Shown here: one piece after another, positions 25,852 through 33,768 of the stretch | Layout of the letters: every line of letters starts with the position of its first letter | Numbering within the stretch: position 1 is the first letter of the stretch | Source: Streptomyces flavotricini | GTDB lineage: Bacteria; Actinomycetota; Actinomycetes; Streptomycetales; Streptomycetaceae | Assembly: GCF_020639365.1 (NCBI RefSeq) | Contig: NZ_JAINUL010000001.1 | Span: 5,561,481-5,625,480 of the forward strand | DNA length: 64,000 nucleotides | Direction of reading: 5' to 3' | Notes under the pieces: generated by a model | Database searches by the model: none | What the model saw: the letters and a program-made list of their open reading frames with translations, nothing else | Told to the model about the DNA's origin: nothing | Position numbers and translations under genes: made by a program

Positions 25852-25905
25852 TCCGAAGGGTGCGGCCCAGGGGTGCCGGTGCCCCGGACCGGGCATACCG
25901 CGGGC

Positions 25906-27045
25906 ATGATCACCACACCTCAGACGAAGCGGCCGACGCACCGGGAACAGAACCGGGGACCGAACCGGGGACGGGACCGGGAACAGAACCGGGGACCGAA
26001 CCGGGCGGCGGCGCAGACGGCTCGCAGGCAACTCAACCTGGCCACCCGCCACCAGCTCGCCGCCTCCGGGATCCCGGAGGGCACCATCACCTCCCGCACC
26101 CGCCCGGGCGGGCCCTGGCAGCGCTTGCTCCCCCGGGTCTACCTCCTCCAGACCGGCCCCCCGGACCACCGCCAGCGCGCCCTCGCCGCCGTCCTGTACG
26201 CCGCCGAACCCACCACGGACCCGCTCTCCGGCGACACGGCCGTCCTCACCGGCGGCGCCGCCCTGGCCCTCCTCGGCATCCGCGACGCCCCGCACACCCC
26301 GGCCGACGTCCTGATCCGCGCCCCGCGCCGGCTCACCGGCACCCCGGAGGTCCGCCCGCTGGCCACCGCGCGCTGGCCGCGCACCATCGCGGTGTCCGGC
26401 GTCCCGAGCACCCGCCCGGTGCGCGCGGCGGCCGACTTCGCCGCCCGTGCCGAGGACCCCGACCGCATCCGCTCGACCCTGGCCCACGTCGTCCAGGCCG
26501 GCTGGTGCCACCCGCAGGACCTGCACGCCGAGCTCCGCGCGGCCCGCCTCCTCACCCGCCCGGCCGTCCGCGCCGCCGCGTCGGAACTCGTCGTGGGGGT
26601 CCGCTCGATCGCCGAGGCCCTGGCCCGGGACACCCTGACGGCGACGGACCTCCCGACCCCGCTGTGGAACGCCCGCCTGTACGCCCCGGACGGCACCTTC
26701 CTGGCCATTCCCGACGCGTACTGGCCGGACGAGGGCGTGGCCCTGGAGATCGACTCGGCGGAGTACCACTACACCCGCGACGCCTGGCACGCCACGCTCC
26801 ACCGCCGCCTGCGCCTGGAGTCCCACGGCATCCTGGTGATCAGCGCGACCCCGTCGATGATCCGCGACACCCCCGCGGAAGTCGTCCAGGCCCTCCGCAC
26901 CCTCCTGACCCTCACCCGCACCCGCCCCACCCCACCCACAGCCCAAGCCCGAGGCCACGTCCAACTGGCTCTCCGGTTCGAGATCTCCGCACCAGTGGCT
27001 GGCCGAAAAGATTCGTCCAAAAATGATGAGGATACGTCTTCCTGA
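25906..27045 (+). CDS. Protein with winged-helix-like N-domain and C-terminal DUF559 (Vsr-like) nuclease domain
   Basis: 379 residues. After a repetitive basic N-tail (residues 10-35, see repeat) comes a helical region LATRHQLAASGIPEGTITSR, then RPGGPWQRLLPRVYLLQTG, resembling the winged-helix domain of AbiEi-like proteins. The C-terminal part, AIPDAYWPDEGVALEIDSAE then YHYTRDAWHATLHRRLRLES, has the D...ExD pattern of PD-(D/E)xK nucleases of the DUF559/Vsr group. Many Streptomyces carry several such genes. The body is very GC-rich, but the last 30 codons become AT-richer, as if the 3' end had been replaced at the island junction. A toxin-antitoxin role is not demonstrable. Confidence 0.65.
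   Translation: MITTPQTKRPTHREQNRGPNRGRDREQNRGPNRAAAQTARRQLNLATRHQLAASGIPEGTITSRTRPGGPWQRLLPRVYLLQTGPPDHRQRALAAVLYAAEPTTDPLSGDTAVLTGGAALALLGIRDAPHTPADVLIRAPRRLTGTPEVRPLATARWPRTIAVSGVPSTRPVRAAADFAARAEDPDRIRSTLAHVVQAGWCHPQDLHAELRAARLLTRPAVRAAASELVVGVRSIAEALARDTLTATDLPTPLWNARLYAPDGTFLAIPDAYWPDEGVALEIDSAEYHYTRDAWHATLHRRLRLESHGILVISATPSMIRDTPAEVVQALRTLLTLTRTRPTPPTAQARGHVQLALRFEISAPVAGRKDSSKNDEDTSS
25941..26005 (+). repeat. 36-bp direct repeat inside the DUF559 gene
   Basis: The 29-bp stretch that begins CCGGGAACAGAACCGGGGAC at 25941 recurs at 25977, a period of 36 bp. It encodes REQNRGPNR twice in the N-terminal tail. As an exact in-frame repeat it could vary in copy number by slippage. Confidence 0.9.
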
Positions 27046-27089
27046 GAGAAGTAGATTGATCGAAATCATGGGGCTCTGTCAGGAGTGTG

Positions 27090-28130
27090 ATGCTCGCAAA
27101 CGAATCGCTGAAGTCCCTCGAGATTTGTGCAGGGGCGGGAGGTATGGCACTCGGTCTGGAATCGGTGGGGTTCGAACCTGCTGCCCTTGTGGAAAAGGAT
27201 GTGAGAACGTGTGAAACCCTTGCCGTGAATCGCCCGCACTGGAACGTGATCCGGACCTCGCTCGAAGAGTTCGAACCAGGCGAACATACGCAGGTCTACG
27301 ATGTGGACCTCCTGTCGGCCGGTATGCCCCGCATCAAGTCGGCGGCCACGGCGAAGCGTCCCGAGGACCTGGAGGAGCGGGAGCTCTTCCGCTGCGCGCT
27401 CTATCTCGTCGGCCCCGTCCAACCTCGGGCAGTGCTGTTCGACAACGTTCCGGAGATGGTCCACGGCGACGCGTTCGCAGCGGAGCGCGAGGAGATCCGC
27501 AAAGAGCTGGAGCACCTGGGCTACCGGTTGCACTGGCGGATCCTGAACGCCAAGGATTTCGGTGTCCCGCAGGATCGCGAGCACGGACTCATGGTGGCGG
27601 TGAAGGAAGAGTACGCGGACGGGTACAGGTGGCCGGACCCTTCGCCGGAAGCGCCGACGGTGGGGGACGTACTCCACGCGTCCATGCGCGCCCGCCGCTG
27701 GGCCCATGCCGATGAGTGGCGGGCCCACGCTCGGCGGGTTGCACCCACGCTCGTCGGCGGATCGGACCGGCGGGGAGGCGCCGATCTGGGACTTTCGGGT
27801 AGCAAGACCATCTGGCGGGCGCTCGGGATCAACGGGGGCACCGTCGCCAATGCCGACGCTCAGGAGGATCTGAAGTCCCGCGACAAGCCCAGTGTCTTGT
27901 GGGACCTGTCGAGCAAGGGCTGGGAGCTCGAAGCGGAGCCCCACGAGATGCCGGCTCTGACCGTGGCGCAGGCGGCTCTGGTCCAGGGCTTCCCTGGCGC
28001 CTGGAGGTTCCATGGGTTGAAGACTCATGCGTATCGACAGGTCGGCCACGCGGTGCCCCCGCCACTCGCGGCTGCCGTGGGGCGGCAGATCGCCCGGGCT
28101 CTCCAAGCCACCGGTGCGGCGGACGGATGA
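27090..28130 (+). CDS. C5-cytosine methyltransferase homologue lacking the catalytic cysteine (predicted inactive)
   Basis: 346 residues with the C5-methyltransferase framework. Motif I is LEICAGAGGMALGLE (residues 10-24), the motif VIII-like segment is DFGVPQDREHG, and the end is ALTVAQAALVQGFPGAWRFH then QVGHAVPPPLA. Motif IV, normally PCQ or PCPPFS with the nucleophilic cysteine, reads SAGMPRIKSAA, with Arg81 (codon 27330-27332) at the cysteine position. Motif VI ENV reads DNV (Asp118), and motif X GNAVPP reads GHAVPP. Three catalytic hallmarks are changed while the frame stays open and well conserved in shape. ATG 27090 follows AGGAG. It lies 27 bp before an intact methyltransferase, so a pseudo-enzyme partner or DNA-binding role is possible. 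Confidence 0.85.
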   Translation: MLANESLKSLEICAGAGGMALGLESVGFEPAALVEKDVRTCETLAVNRPHWNVIRTSLEEFEPGEHTQVYDVDLLSAGMPRIKSAATAKRPEDLEERELFRCALYLVGPVQPRAVLFDNVPEMVHGDAFAAEREEIRKELEHLGYRLHWRILNAKDFGVPQDREHGLMVAVKEEYADGYRWPDPSPEAPTVGDVLHASMRARRWAHADEWRAHARRVAPTLVGGSDRRGGADLGLSGSKTIWRALGINGGTVANADAQEDLKSRDKPSVLWDLSSKGWELEAEPHEMPALTVAQAALVQGFPGAWRFHGLKTHAYRQVGHAVPPPLAAAVGRQIARALQATGAADG

Positions 28131-28144
28131 CACCCAAGGCCGGC

Positions 28145-28150
28145 TAAGAT
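28145..28150 (+). promoter_or_regulatory. -10 box for the active methyltransferase (leaderless)
   Basis: TAAGAT fits TANNNT and ends seven bases before ATG 28158. No ribosome binding site precedes the ATG. The active methyltransferase therefore seems to have its own promoter in the 27-bp gap after the inactive paralogue. Confidence 0.65.
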
Positions 28151-28157
28151 CTCACAC

Positions 28158-29333
28158 ATGAGCACGCCGCAGACTTCCGCCTCCGTCACAGTCGTTGATC
28201 TTTTTGCCGGGTGCGGCGGCTTCACGCAAGGGTTTCACGCGTTCCGTCCGGAAGGCGGTTCGTCGCCTGTCTTCCGGACGGTGGCCGCGGTGGAGCACGA
28301 CATCGCCGCCGCATCGACCTACGCGCTGAACTTCGGGGACGAGGCCGGCGGCACCGAGCACATTCATGCCGGGGACATCGAAGACTGGACGCCCGAGCGT
28401 CAGGCGCTCAATGCAGACGTCATCCTGGGCGGCCCGCCATGCCAGGGATTCTCAGGTCTCGGCAAGGAAGATCGTCACGATCCACGTAACAAACTGTGGC
28501 GAGAGTACGCGCGAGTAGTCAACGCAATAAAGCCGAAAATCTTCATCGTCGAGAATGTTGACCGCTTCCTTCGGTCGCCGGAATTCGCCCTGTTGCACGA
28601 AGCCACCGAAAAGCCCGACGGAATGCTCAAGGACTACGTGCTTGTCCAGCATTCCGTTCTGAATGCCGCCGACTACGGCGTTCCGCAGGCCCGTCGTCGA
28701 GTCATGGTCGTGGCCGTCCGGCGTGACCTCACGCACCTTCATGACCTTGCGTACCCGGACCGGACGCACAGCAAGGACGCCGACAAGTTTTTGCCCGGCG
28801 CCGGCGGCCCGAAGAAGTGGCTCTCCGTCGAGGACGAGGTCTTCAGACACACGTCGGAGGAGACCAGCACCACCGAACTGCCGGACCGGAAGTGCGAGCC
28901 ACTCGGCACGTTGCTCCCGGGCGTTTTCCGGACCACAGACCTCCACTTCGGCCGGAATCCGACGGACCTCTCCCGGCAGCGCTATCGGGCGATCCCGGAG
29001 GGCGGCAATCGCCACGACCTGCCGCCACACCTCTCAACCGAGAAATGGCTCGCCCACCGCAACGGCTCACATGACGTCATGGGGCGCATGTACCGGGACA
29101 GGCCCTCGGTGACGATCCGAACCGAGTTCTACAAGCCCGAAAAGGGCCGTTACCTGCACCCCTGGGCGCACCGCCCCATCACGCACTACGAGGCGGCGCT
29201 GATCCAGGGCTTCCCGGCAGACTTCGAGTGGAGTGGCAGCAAGATCCAGATCGGCCGACAGATCGGCAACGCCGTTCCTGTCGGCCTCGCCAAGGCGCTG
29301 GCAGGGATGGTCTACGGCGCGCTCACACGTTAG
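28158..29333 (+). CDS. DNA (cytosine-5)-methyltransferase, intact
   Basis: 391 residues with all hallmark motifs. Motif I is VVDLFAGCGGFTQGF, motif IV is ILGGPPCQGFSGLG with catalytic Cys95, motif VI is FIVENVDRF (Glu132), motif VIII is DYGVPQARRRVMVV, and motif X is QIGRQIGNAVPVGLAKAL. The target recognition region lies between residues about 200 and 330. It methylates cytosine in duplex DNA; the recognition sequence cannot be read from the protein. Start ATG 28158 is leaderless (TAAGAT at 28145-28150). Its 3' end overlaps the convergent gene by 11 bp. Local GC is low: 28 G/C of 60 bases at 28501-28560. Confidence 0.95.
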   Translation: MSTPQTSASVTVVDLFAGCGGFTQGFHAFRPEGGSSPVFRTVAAVEHDIAAASTYALNFGDEAGGTEHIHAGDIEDWTPERQALNADVILGGPPCQGFSGLGKEDRHDPRNKLWREYARVVNAIKPKIFIVENVDRFLRSPEFALLHEATEKPDGMLKDYVLVQHSVLNAADYGVPQARRRVMVVAVRRDLTHLHDLAYPDRTHSKDADKFLPGAGGPKKWLSVEDEVFRHTSEETSTTELPDRKCEPLGTLLPGVFRTTDLHFGRNPTDLSRQRYRAIPEGGNRHDLPPHLSTEKWLAHRNGSHDVMGRMYRDRPSVTIRTEFYKPEKGRYLHPWAHRPITHYEAALIQGFPADFEWSGSKIQIGRQIGNAVPVGLAKALAGMVYGALTR

Positions 29334-30219
29334 TCGTCTCCTCGCGGACATCCTTTTTGTCGCGGACAGGGGCTGTTCGGAACAGCTCCTCGAATTGCGC
29401 GACCAGGCGAGCCACCGACTTTTCGTCGACCCGACCGTCGAACGGCCCCTGTGGGAGTCGGTTCGGCTGCCAGTAGACATCGGTCTGCGAGGCGATCCAG
29501 GCGGCCTGCGCCTCGTGGTCCCTCGGCTGGTCCGGGGCGACCACCTCGTAGACAATCGTGCTGGCTGCACTGCCCGCTGCCTTTACGAGTCCGTTGATGT
29601 CCCTACCGGTGCGGACCACTTCCTTCTGCAGCAGTCGCAGCAGGGCCTGTGCTGTCGGCCGATGGTTCACCAAGTCGAGGCGTAGGGCCGTGTGCAGGAC
29701 GTCCTGGTTCGCGCAGGCAGTCACGACAGGCTCATAGTCGTCACCGTTCCGGAACAACTCCGCCGCCCACCAGAGCCGGGAGAAGTACTGGATGTCCCAA
29801 CGTCCGGCGAAGCGGGCTGCCTGCCCGACGATACGTCTTCCCCCCGCCGGACGGCCCCAGCGGAGCCGGATCAGTTCGGCTCCCATCACCAGCCCTATGT
29901 AGTTCCACAACTGGTTGTCGGTGGCCTCGGCGCGGGTGAGACGCAGCGTGGAATGGAGACGAGGGGCGAGCCACTGGTCCAAAGAGGCAGGCGACCCGCC
30001 CGTCCTGATCCGATCGGCCGACTCCTCCAGGAGGGAATCGAGTTCCCCGGTCGTCCAGCGTCGTTCGTCCGGGAACCAGTACGAGATCCCCTGCCGAAGC
30101 CGCTCCGCAGGGACAGGGGCATCCTCCTCCACCACGGCACGGCTGAGGAAGCTGGCTGCCATGGTGTCAGGCAATCGCCCCAGCCGGTCCGTCGGTACGT
30201 TCGGGGCTGCCGGGGTCAT
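29323..30219 (-). CDS. Orphan island protein, possibly DUF6339-like
   Basis: 298 residues, last gene of the three-gene minus-strand operon. Visible segments are AASFLSRAVVEEDAPVPAER, GISYWFPDERRWTTGELDSL, WLAPRLHSTLRLTRAEATDN and GRWDIQYFSRLWWAAELFRN. It is rich in Trp and helical, without a signal peptide, membrane segment or recognisable nuclease motif. I have a weak recollection of similar proteins labelled DUF6339 beside Streptomyces methyltransferases. ATG 30219 overlaps the stop of the upstream gene (ATGA), so it is translationally coupled. It converges with the active methyltransferase, overlapping it by 11 bp. Function unknown. Confidence 0.7.
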   Translation of the reverse strand: MTPAAPNVPTDRLGRLPDTMAASFLSRAVVEEDAPVPAERLRQGISYWFPDERRWTTGELDSLLEESADRIRTGGSPASLDQWLAPRLHSTLRLTRAEATDNQLWNYIGLVMGAELIRLRWGRPAGGRRIVGQAARFAGRWDIQYFSRLWWAAELFRNGDDYEPVVTACANQDVLHTALRLDLVNHRPTAQALLRLLQKEVVRTGRDINGLVKAAGSAASTIVYEVVAPDQPRDHEAQAAWIASQTDVYWQPNRLPQGPFDGRVDEKSVARLVAQFEELFRTAPVRDKKDVREETTNV

Positions 30220-31193
30220 CGGATCTCCTTCTTGGTCGAGAGCTTCCGCAGGTCACGCAGTCCCGCGGACAGTTTGCGAGTACGTAGGGCACGACGACCC
30301 GCTGCATGGTGCAGGCGACGCTGCAGATCTGCACCGCTACCCCCGGCCACGCGCTCGGCGACCAGCTCGGCGAGCTTCTCCTCCACCTCTACGTCCGGGT
30401 ACATGTCGGGCAGGAGCTCGCGTAGTACGTCACCGAGCCACCCTTCCGGCCAGACGACCTGGCCGGCGTCCAGCTCCGTCGCATAAAGGGCGGAGCCGAA
30501 GAGGGACGCCCATACTTCAGTGGCGATCTGAGAGCCCAACACCTCGCCGAAAAGCCGTTGTTCGGCGCTTCCTGAACGTTGGAGGGCCTCACGCAGTCCG
30601 TCGAACTCCGAGTTGAGGTGGAGGAAGGGGTCACCGGCATCGAAGTCCAGCAACCAGGGATCGTCCACGTACTGTTCGAAGCCCTCCTGCTTGCTGAACT
30701 CGACCCACCGCATGGGAATCACTCGGTCTGCCACCGGCTGCTTGGCTTGGAACGCGATGTACCAGGGGTCGGGCGCAGCGCCGATAAGGCGTCCCGGGAC
30801 ACCATCGACGCTCGCCACCACGCGGACGGTCAGTTCGCTACGGCCCACGTGCTCGCCACGTGGGAGTTCCACGTCGCCTGTCCAACGGCCGGTGCCGTCT
30901 GAGGACAGAGGGAAAACGGTGTACACGTTCGCCCTACGGTTGGTGACCACGGCTACACATACGATGTCGTGCCACGGTCCGTTGGCCAGCTCCTCCGCGT
31001 CTGCCGTCACCGACACCATGAGACGGACTTCACGCCAGTTCTCGTTGCTCTCCGTCAAAGCCTGAAGTGCCACGACTTGCTGGGCGTCGCTCACGTAGGC
31101 GTCCAGGGGGGCCGGCACGTTGTCGATGCGGAGACCATCGACCGTCAGTCGGACGTCGCGACTGAGGATCTGGTAGGGGAAGACGGACTTCAT
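30216..31193 (-). CDS. Orphan island protein, middle gene of the GHKL operon
   Basis: 325 residues, no family recognised. The N-terminal 180 residues look beta-rich (REVRLMVSVTADAEELANGP, VCVAVVTNRRANVYTVFP, DVELPRGEHVGRSELTVRVV). The C-terminal part is helical, with VEEKLAELVAERVAGGSGAD and an Arg/Lys-rich end (RRALRTRKLSAGLRDLRKLS). It lacks membrane segments. Both ends overlap neighbours by four bases (ATGA at 31190-31193 and 30216-30219). That stoichiometric coupling suggests it forms a complex with the ATPase and the 29323 product. A DNA- or substrate-recognition subunit is possible but unproven. Confidence 0.7.
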   Translation of the reverse strand: MKSVFPYQILSRDVRLTVDGLRIDNVPAPLDAYVSDAQQVVALQALTESNENWREVRLMVSVTADAEELANGPWHDIVCVAVVTNRRANVYTVFPLSSDGTGRWTGDVELPRGEHVGRSELTVRVVASVDGVPGRLIGAAPDPWYIAFQAKQPVADRVIPMRWVEFSKQEGFEQYVDDPWLLDFDAGDPFLHLNSEFDGLREALQRSGSAEQRLFGEVLGSQIATEVWASLFGSALYATELDAGQVVWPEGWLGDVLRELLPDMYPDVEVEEKLAELVAERVAGGSGADLQRRLHHAAGRRALRTRKLSAGLRDLRKLSTKKEIR

Positions 31194-33280
31194 ACCACGA
31201 CCTCCTGGGCCCGGCGGATGTCGACCGACACTCGCGACATAGCTCCGACGACCGGGTGGCTGGTCACGTCGGTAATCGCGCGGAACCTCACCTGCGTCGC
31301 GTGTGGGTCGCACACCAGGTTGCCCAGAGGCGTCAGTTCACACCGGTCCAACGGGATGATCTCCTTCCAGGAGACGGCAGCACCCGGTCCGGAACCGAAC
31401 CAGAATCGGGGGACAGGTTGGATCACCAATGCATCCGTGGGCTTGCGTTGTTGAGGGATGCGGACGGTGACGATGAGATCCCAGGCGCCCGTCCCGTCCA
31501 GGTCCCCTTCCACGGACTTGACCGTCGGGAATGCTTGTATCTTGCGTGGCCCCGCCACCTTGGGCGCCCCCAGGCGGAGCAGTTCGGTGAGGACGACGGG
31601 CCCGGCATCCTCTTCCTCCTCGCCTTGCTGTGGGCGTAGGAGCTCCCGGACCTTCTGCTCGGCCCCTTGCTTGAATTCGAGGATCTTCTGACGGGCCCCG
31701 CGTTCGTAGGTTGCCGTCAGGTCCTCGGTGCCCACCCAGTCGTTGTGATCCGGCGGCTCGGACGCACGCAGCATCTGTTCCGCTGCCGCGGCTTCGGGGG
31801 TACCGTCGAGAGTGGCGTTGCCTGCCAGTAGGACGGCCTGGAAAGCCCGGTGTCCCAGTGGGAGTTCGCCGACCCTCTTCGACTTCACCACCATCCTGCT
31901 CGACCGCATCAAGGTGAGGTGGTCGGGGTCAGGCTCCTGGTCGTCCGCGGAGGCGATAAGGAGGACCGCACGGTGCGAACCCTCTCCCACTGCTGGCGTC
32001 CCGTCCTTGCGCGCGCGCAATTCCAGGAGGACCTCGGTCTGGAGCACCTGCTTCCGGTCGGTCACCTCTTCGACCGTCTCCCCATCGAGGAAGGCCTGCA
32101 CTGCCCGGGCGCGGGCGGGCTCCACCTCGTGCGGGTCGATGTAGGTGCGCGGCAGCACGGACGTGCCGTTGCGATAGGCCGCGACAGAGCAACGGACTTT
32201 TGCGTCGGCGCGTCGACCTCCGACCATCGCCGCCCAGAAATTCGTCGACAAGCTGTCAACCAGACGCTCGTACATCCCCTCCAGACCTTCGGCACGACCG
32301 GAGCCGTCGTAGGCACCGACGATCAGCAGGCTGGTACCGGGCGCGTCCTCTTCACGTGTGAGGTACAGACGGGCCGCGGTCTTGTCGTCCCCCCACCAGG
32401 ACCGGGCAGTCTGGCTGCGCTCCGCGTCGGGGACCCCGAACCAAGCTGGGCCAGCGTACTCGGAGCCCTCGTGCCGGTGCCAGGGGAGCTCCAGGCGTCC
32501 TGAGATCCGGTGTTCGCTGCGCCCCTCCTCTGGGGTAGAGAGTGTGCTGTTCACCAGGACGAGCCCGAAGCGGCTGGCTGCCCACAAGGCTGCCTTGCCC
32601 AGACCGTACGAGCCGCCCTGGCCTCCCGCCTTGCCGCTGTCCAAGGTGCGTCGGACCACGCGGGCGAACCTGCCGTCGCCGAACTCCGGCCCCGTCAGGC
32701 CGTTCGCGTGGTAGTCGTCGACGCGCAGGAGGACGAGACGCTCTTCACGGTGCAGGAGCTCCAGGCCGTCCCTGAGGACACGTCCCACTTTCTGCGCGGG
32801 GTCGGCAGCCGAGACGATGTGCTCTTCGACCGTCGCCCATCCCACTGCGTCGAGGAAGTCCCTCAGATGCAGTCCGGACAGCTCGTGCAGCGTATAGGCG
32901 GAGTGCACGGGCGGCCCGTCCGGGAGCCGCTCGTCGATACTGTTCTGAGTGGCCTCGCGCGCGAGGACATCGAGGCTCGCCGAGAACGCGAAGCCCGCCA
33001 CGCCGCCTCCTTCGCGGCCACCGTCCGCCGGGGCCGCGCGGAAGATCCACTTGAGTTCGTCGGGAGCAGAGGCGGGAACGCGATGGTGTAGAGCGTCGAG
33101 CCCCGTGACCCCCAGGGCGTCGGCGATCGCCAGCATCTTCTCGGATCTCGGCGTGGCACGCCCGTTGACCCAACCGTTGACTGCCGCCGGCGTCACTCCA
33201 ACGGTGTCTGCCAGATCTTTCTGGCTGAGACCCCGTAGCCCCAGCATGTACGCGAGCCAGCCCGCGAAGTCCGTCGGCAT
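31190..33280 (-). CDS. XRE-type helix-turn-helix protein fused to a GHKL (MutL/MORC-like) ATPase
   Basis: 696 residues. Residues about 5-60 form an XRE/HTH_3 domain (LSQKDLADTVGVTPAAVNGW then VNGRATPRSEKMLAIADAL). A GHKL ATPase follows: N box LAREATQNSIDERL with Glu109 and Asn113, an Asp box around LLRVDDYHANGLTG (188-189), and the glycine-rich lid GGQGGSYGLGKAALW (222-232). The N box is closest in style to the MORC/MutL/Hsp90 group, not to histidine kinases. The remaining 450 residues are unassigned. ATG 33280 has GGAGG before it. It heads the operon 31190-30216-29323. Such ATPases occur in restriction-modification-like loci; the fused HTH could let it regulate its own operon. Confidence 0.8.
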   Translation of the reverse strand: MPTDFAGWLAYMLGLRGLSQKDLADTVGVTPAAVNGWVNGRATPRSEKMLAIADALGVTGLDALHHRVPASAPDELKWIFRAAPADGGREGGGVAGFAFSASLDVLAREATQNSIDERLPDGPPVHSAYTLHELSGLHLRDFLDAVGWATVEEHIVSAADPAQKVGRVLRDGLELLHREERLVLLRVDDYHANGLTGPEFGDGRFARVVRRTLDSGKAGGQGGSYGLGKAALWAASRFGLVLVNSTLSTPEEGRSEHRISGRLELPWHRHEGSEYAGPAWFGVPDAERSQTARSWWGDDKTAARLYLTREEDAPGTSLLIVGAYDGSGRAEGLEGMYERLVDSLSTNFWAAMVGGRRADAKVRCSVAAYRNGTSVLPRTYIDPHEVEPARARAVQAFLDGETVEEVTDRKQVLQTEVLLELRARKDGTPAVGEGSHRAVLLIASADDQEPDPDHLTLMRSSRMVVKSKRVGELPLGHRAFQAVLLAGNATLDGTPEAAAAEQMLRASEPPDHNDWVGTEDLTATYERGARQKILEFKQGAEQKVRELLRPQQGEEEEDAGPVVLTELLRLGAPKVAGPRKIQAFPTVKSVEGDLDGTGAWDLIVTVRIPQQRKPTDALVIQPVPRFWFGSGPGAAVSWKEIIPLDRCELTPLGNLVCDPHATQVRFRAITDVTSHPVVGAMSRVSVDIRRAQEVVV

Positions 33281-33326
33281 GCGCACCCCTCCCTGTGTGT
33301 GGTTCGTCCAGCATGCCCCACAGTAC

Positions 33327-33348
33327 TTAATTTTCAAGATCGAATTAA
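33327..33348. promoter_or_regulatory. AT-rich inverted repeat upstream of the XRE-GHKL operon
   Basis: TTAATT at 33327-33332 and AATTAA at 33343-33348 are reverse complements 10 nt apart, in the most AT-rich patch of the window and 47 bp before the operon start. It is a candidate promoter/operator for autoregulation by the XRE domain. Confidence 0.4.
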
Positions 33349-33525
33349 CAAGACCTGAAGAATTTGGTTGAGAGGTTCTTCCGTAAGGGGCTCCGTGGTG
33401 TCACACTGTAATGGTCAGGCGCCCCTCAATTCCCCTTGGTTGCACGGTACTTCGGTGCACCGGGTGGGATGGGGTCGGCGCCACAAGCGACTCCGGGGGT
33501 GCGGCTCCCGGTCGGGGAGGTATGG

Positions 33526-33684
33526 ATGAACGAGGCCGTGATCGAGATGTCTGTCCCGGACGGCGAGGGGCGTGTGGTCACCGTGGAGGCCAGCGTGGGC
33601 AAGGGGAGGACGGTCTTCACCGTGTACGGTGCGGACGGAAGCGTCGTACGCATCGCGACGGCGACGGAGGCCGCGGGTTCCTGA
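33526..33684 (+). CDS. Small hypothetical protein before vsr
   Basis: 52 residues beginning MNEAVIEMSVPDGEGRVVTV and ending IATATEAAGS. It looks like a single short beta-sheet protein (alternating VVTVEASVGKGRTVFTVYG). GGGGAGG at 33514-33520 gives ATG 33526 a good binding site. GC-rich third positions support coding. It lies between the XRE-GHKL operon and vsr on the plus strand. No family recognised; it may be native DNA or part of the island. Confidence 0.5.
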   Translation: MNEAVIEMSVPDGEGRVVTVEASVGKGRTVFTVYGADGSVVRIATATEAAGS

Positions 33685-33756
33685 GGGCCTTCCGCGGAGG
33701 CTGACCGAACGGCGCGCAGAAACGTCCCGCCCCTCTGGCGCCGGGATGATGATGGG

Positions 33757-33762
33757 TAGCGT
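33757..33762 (+). promoter_or_regulatory. -10 box for vsr (leaderless)
   Basis: TAGCGT fits TANNNT and ends six bases before ATG 33769. No ribosome binding site is evident before that ATG. Confidence 0.5.
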
Positions 33763-33768
33763 GGGTGA

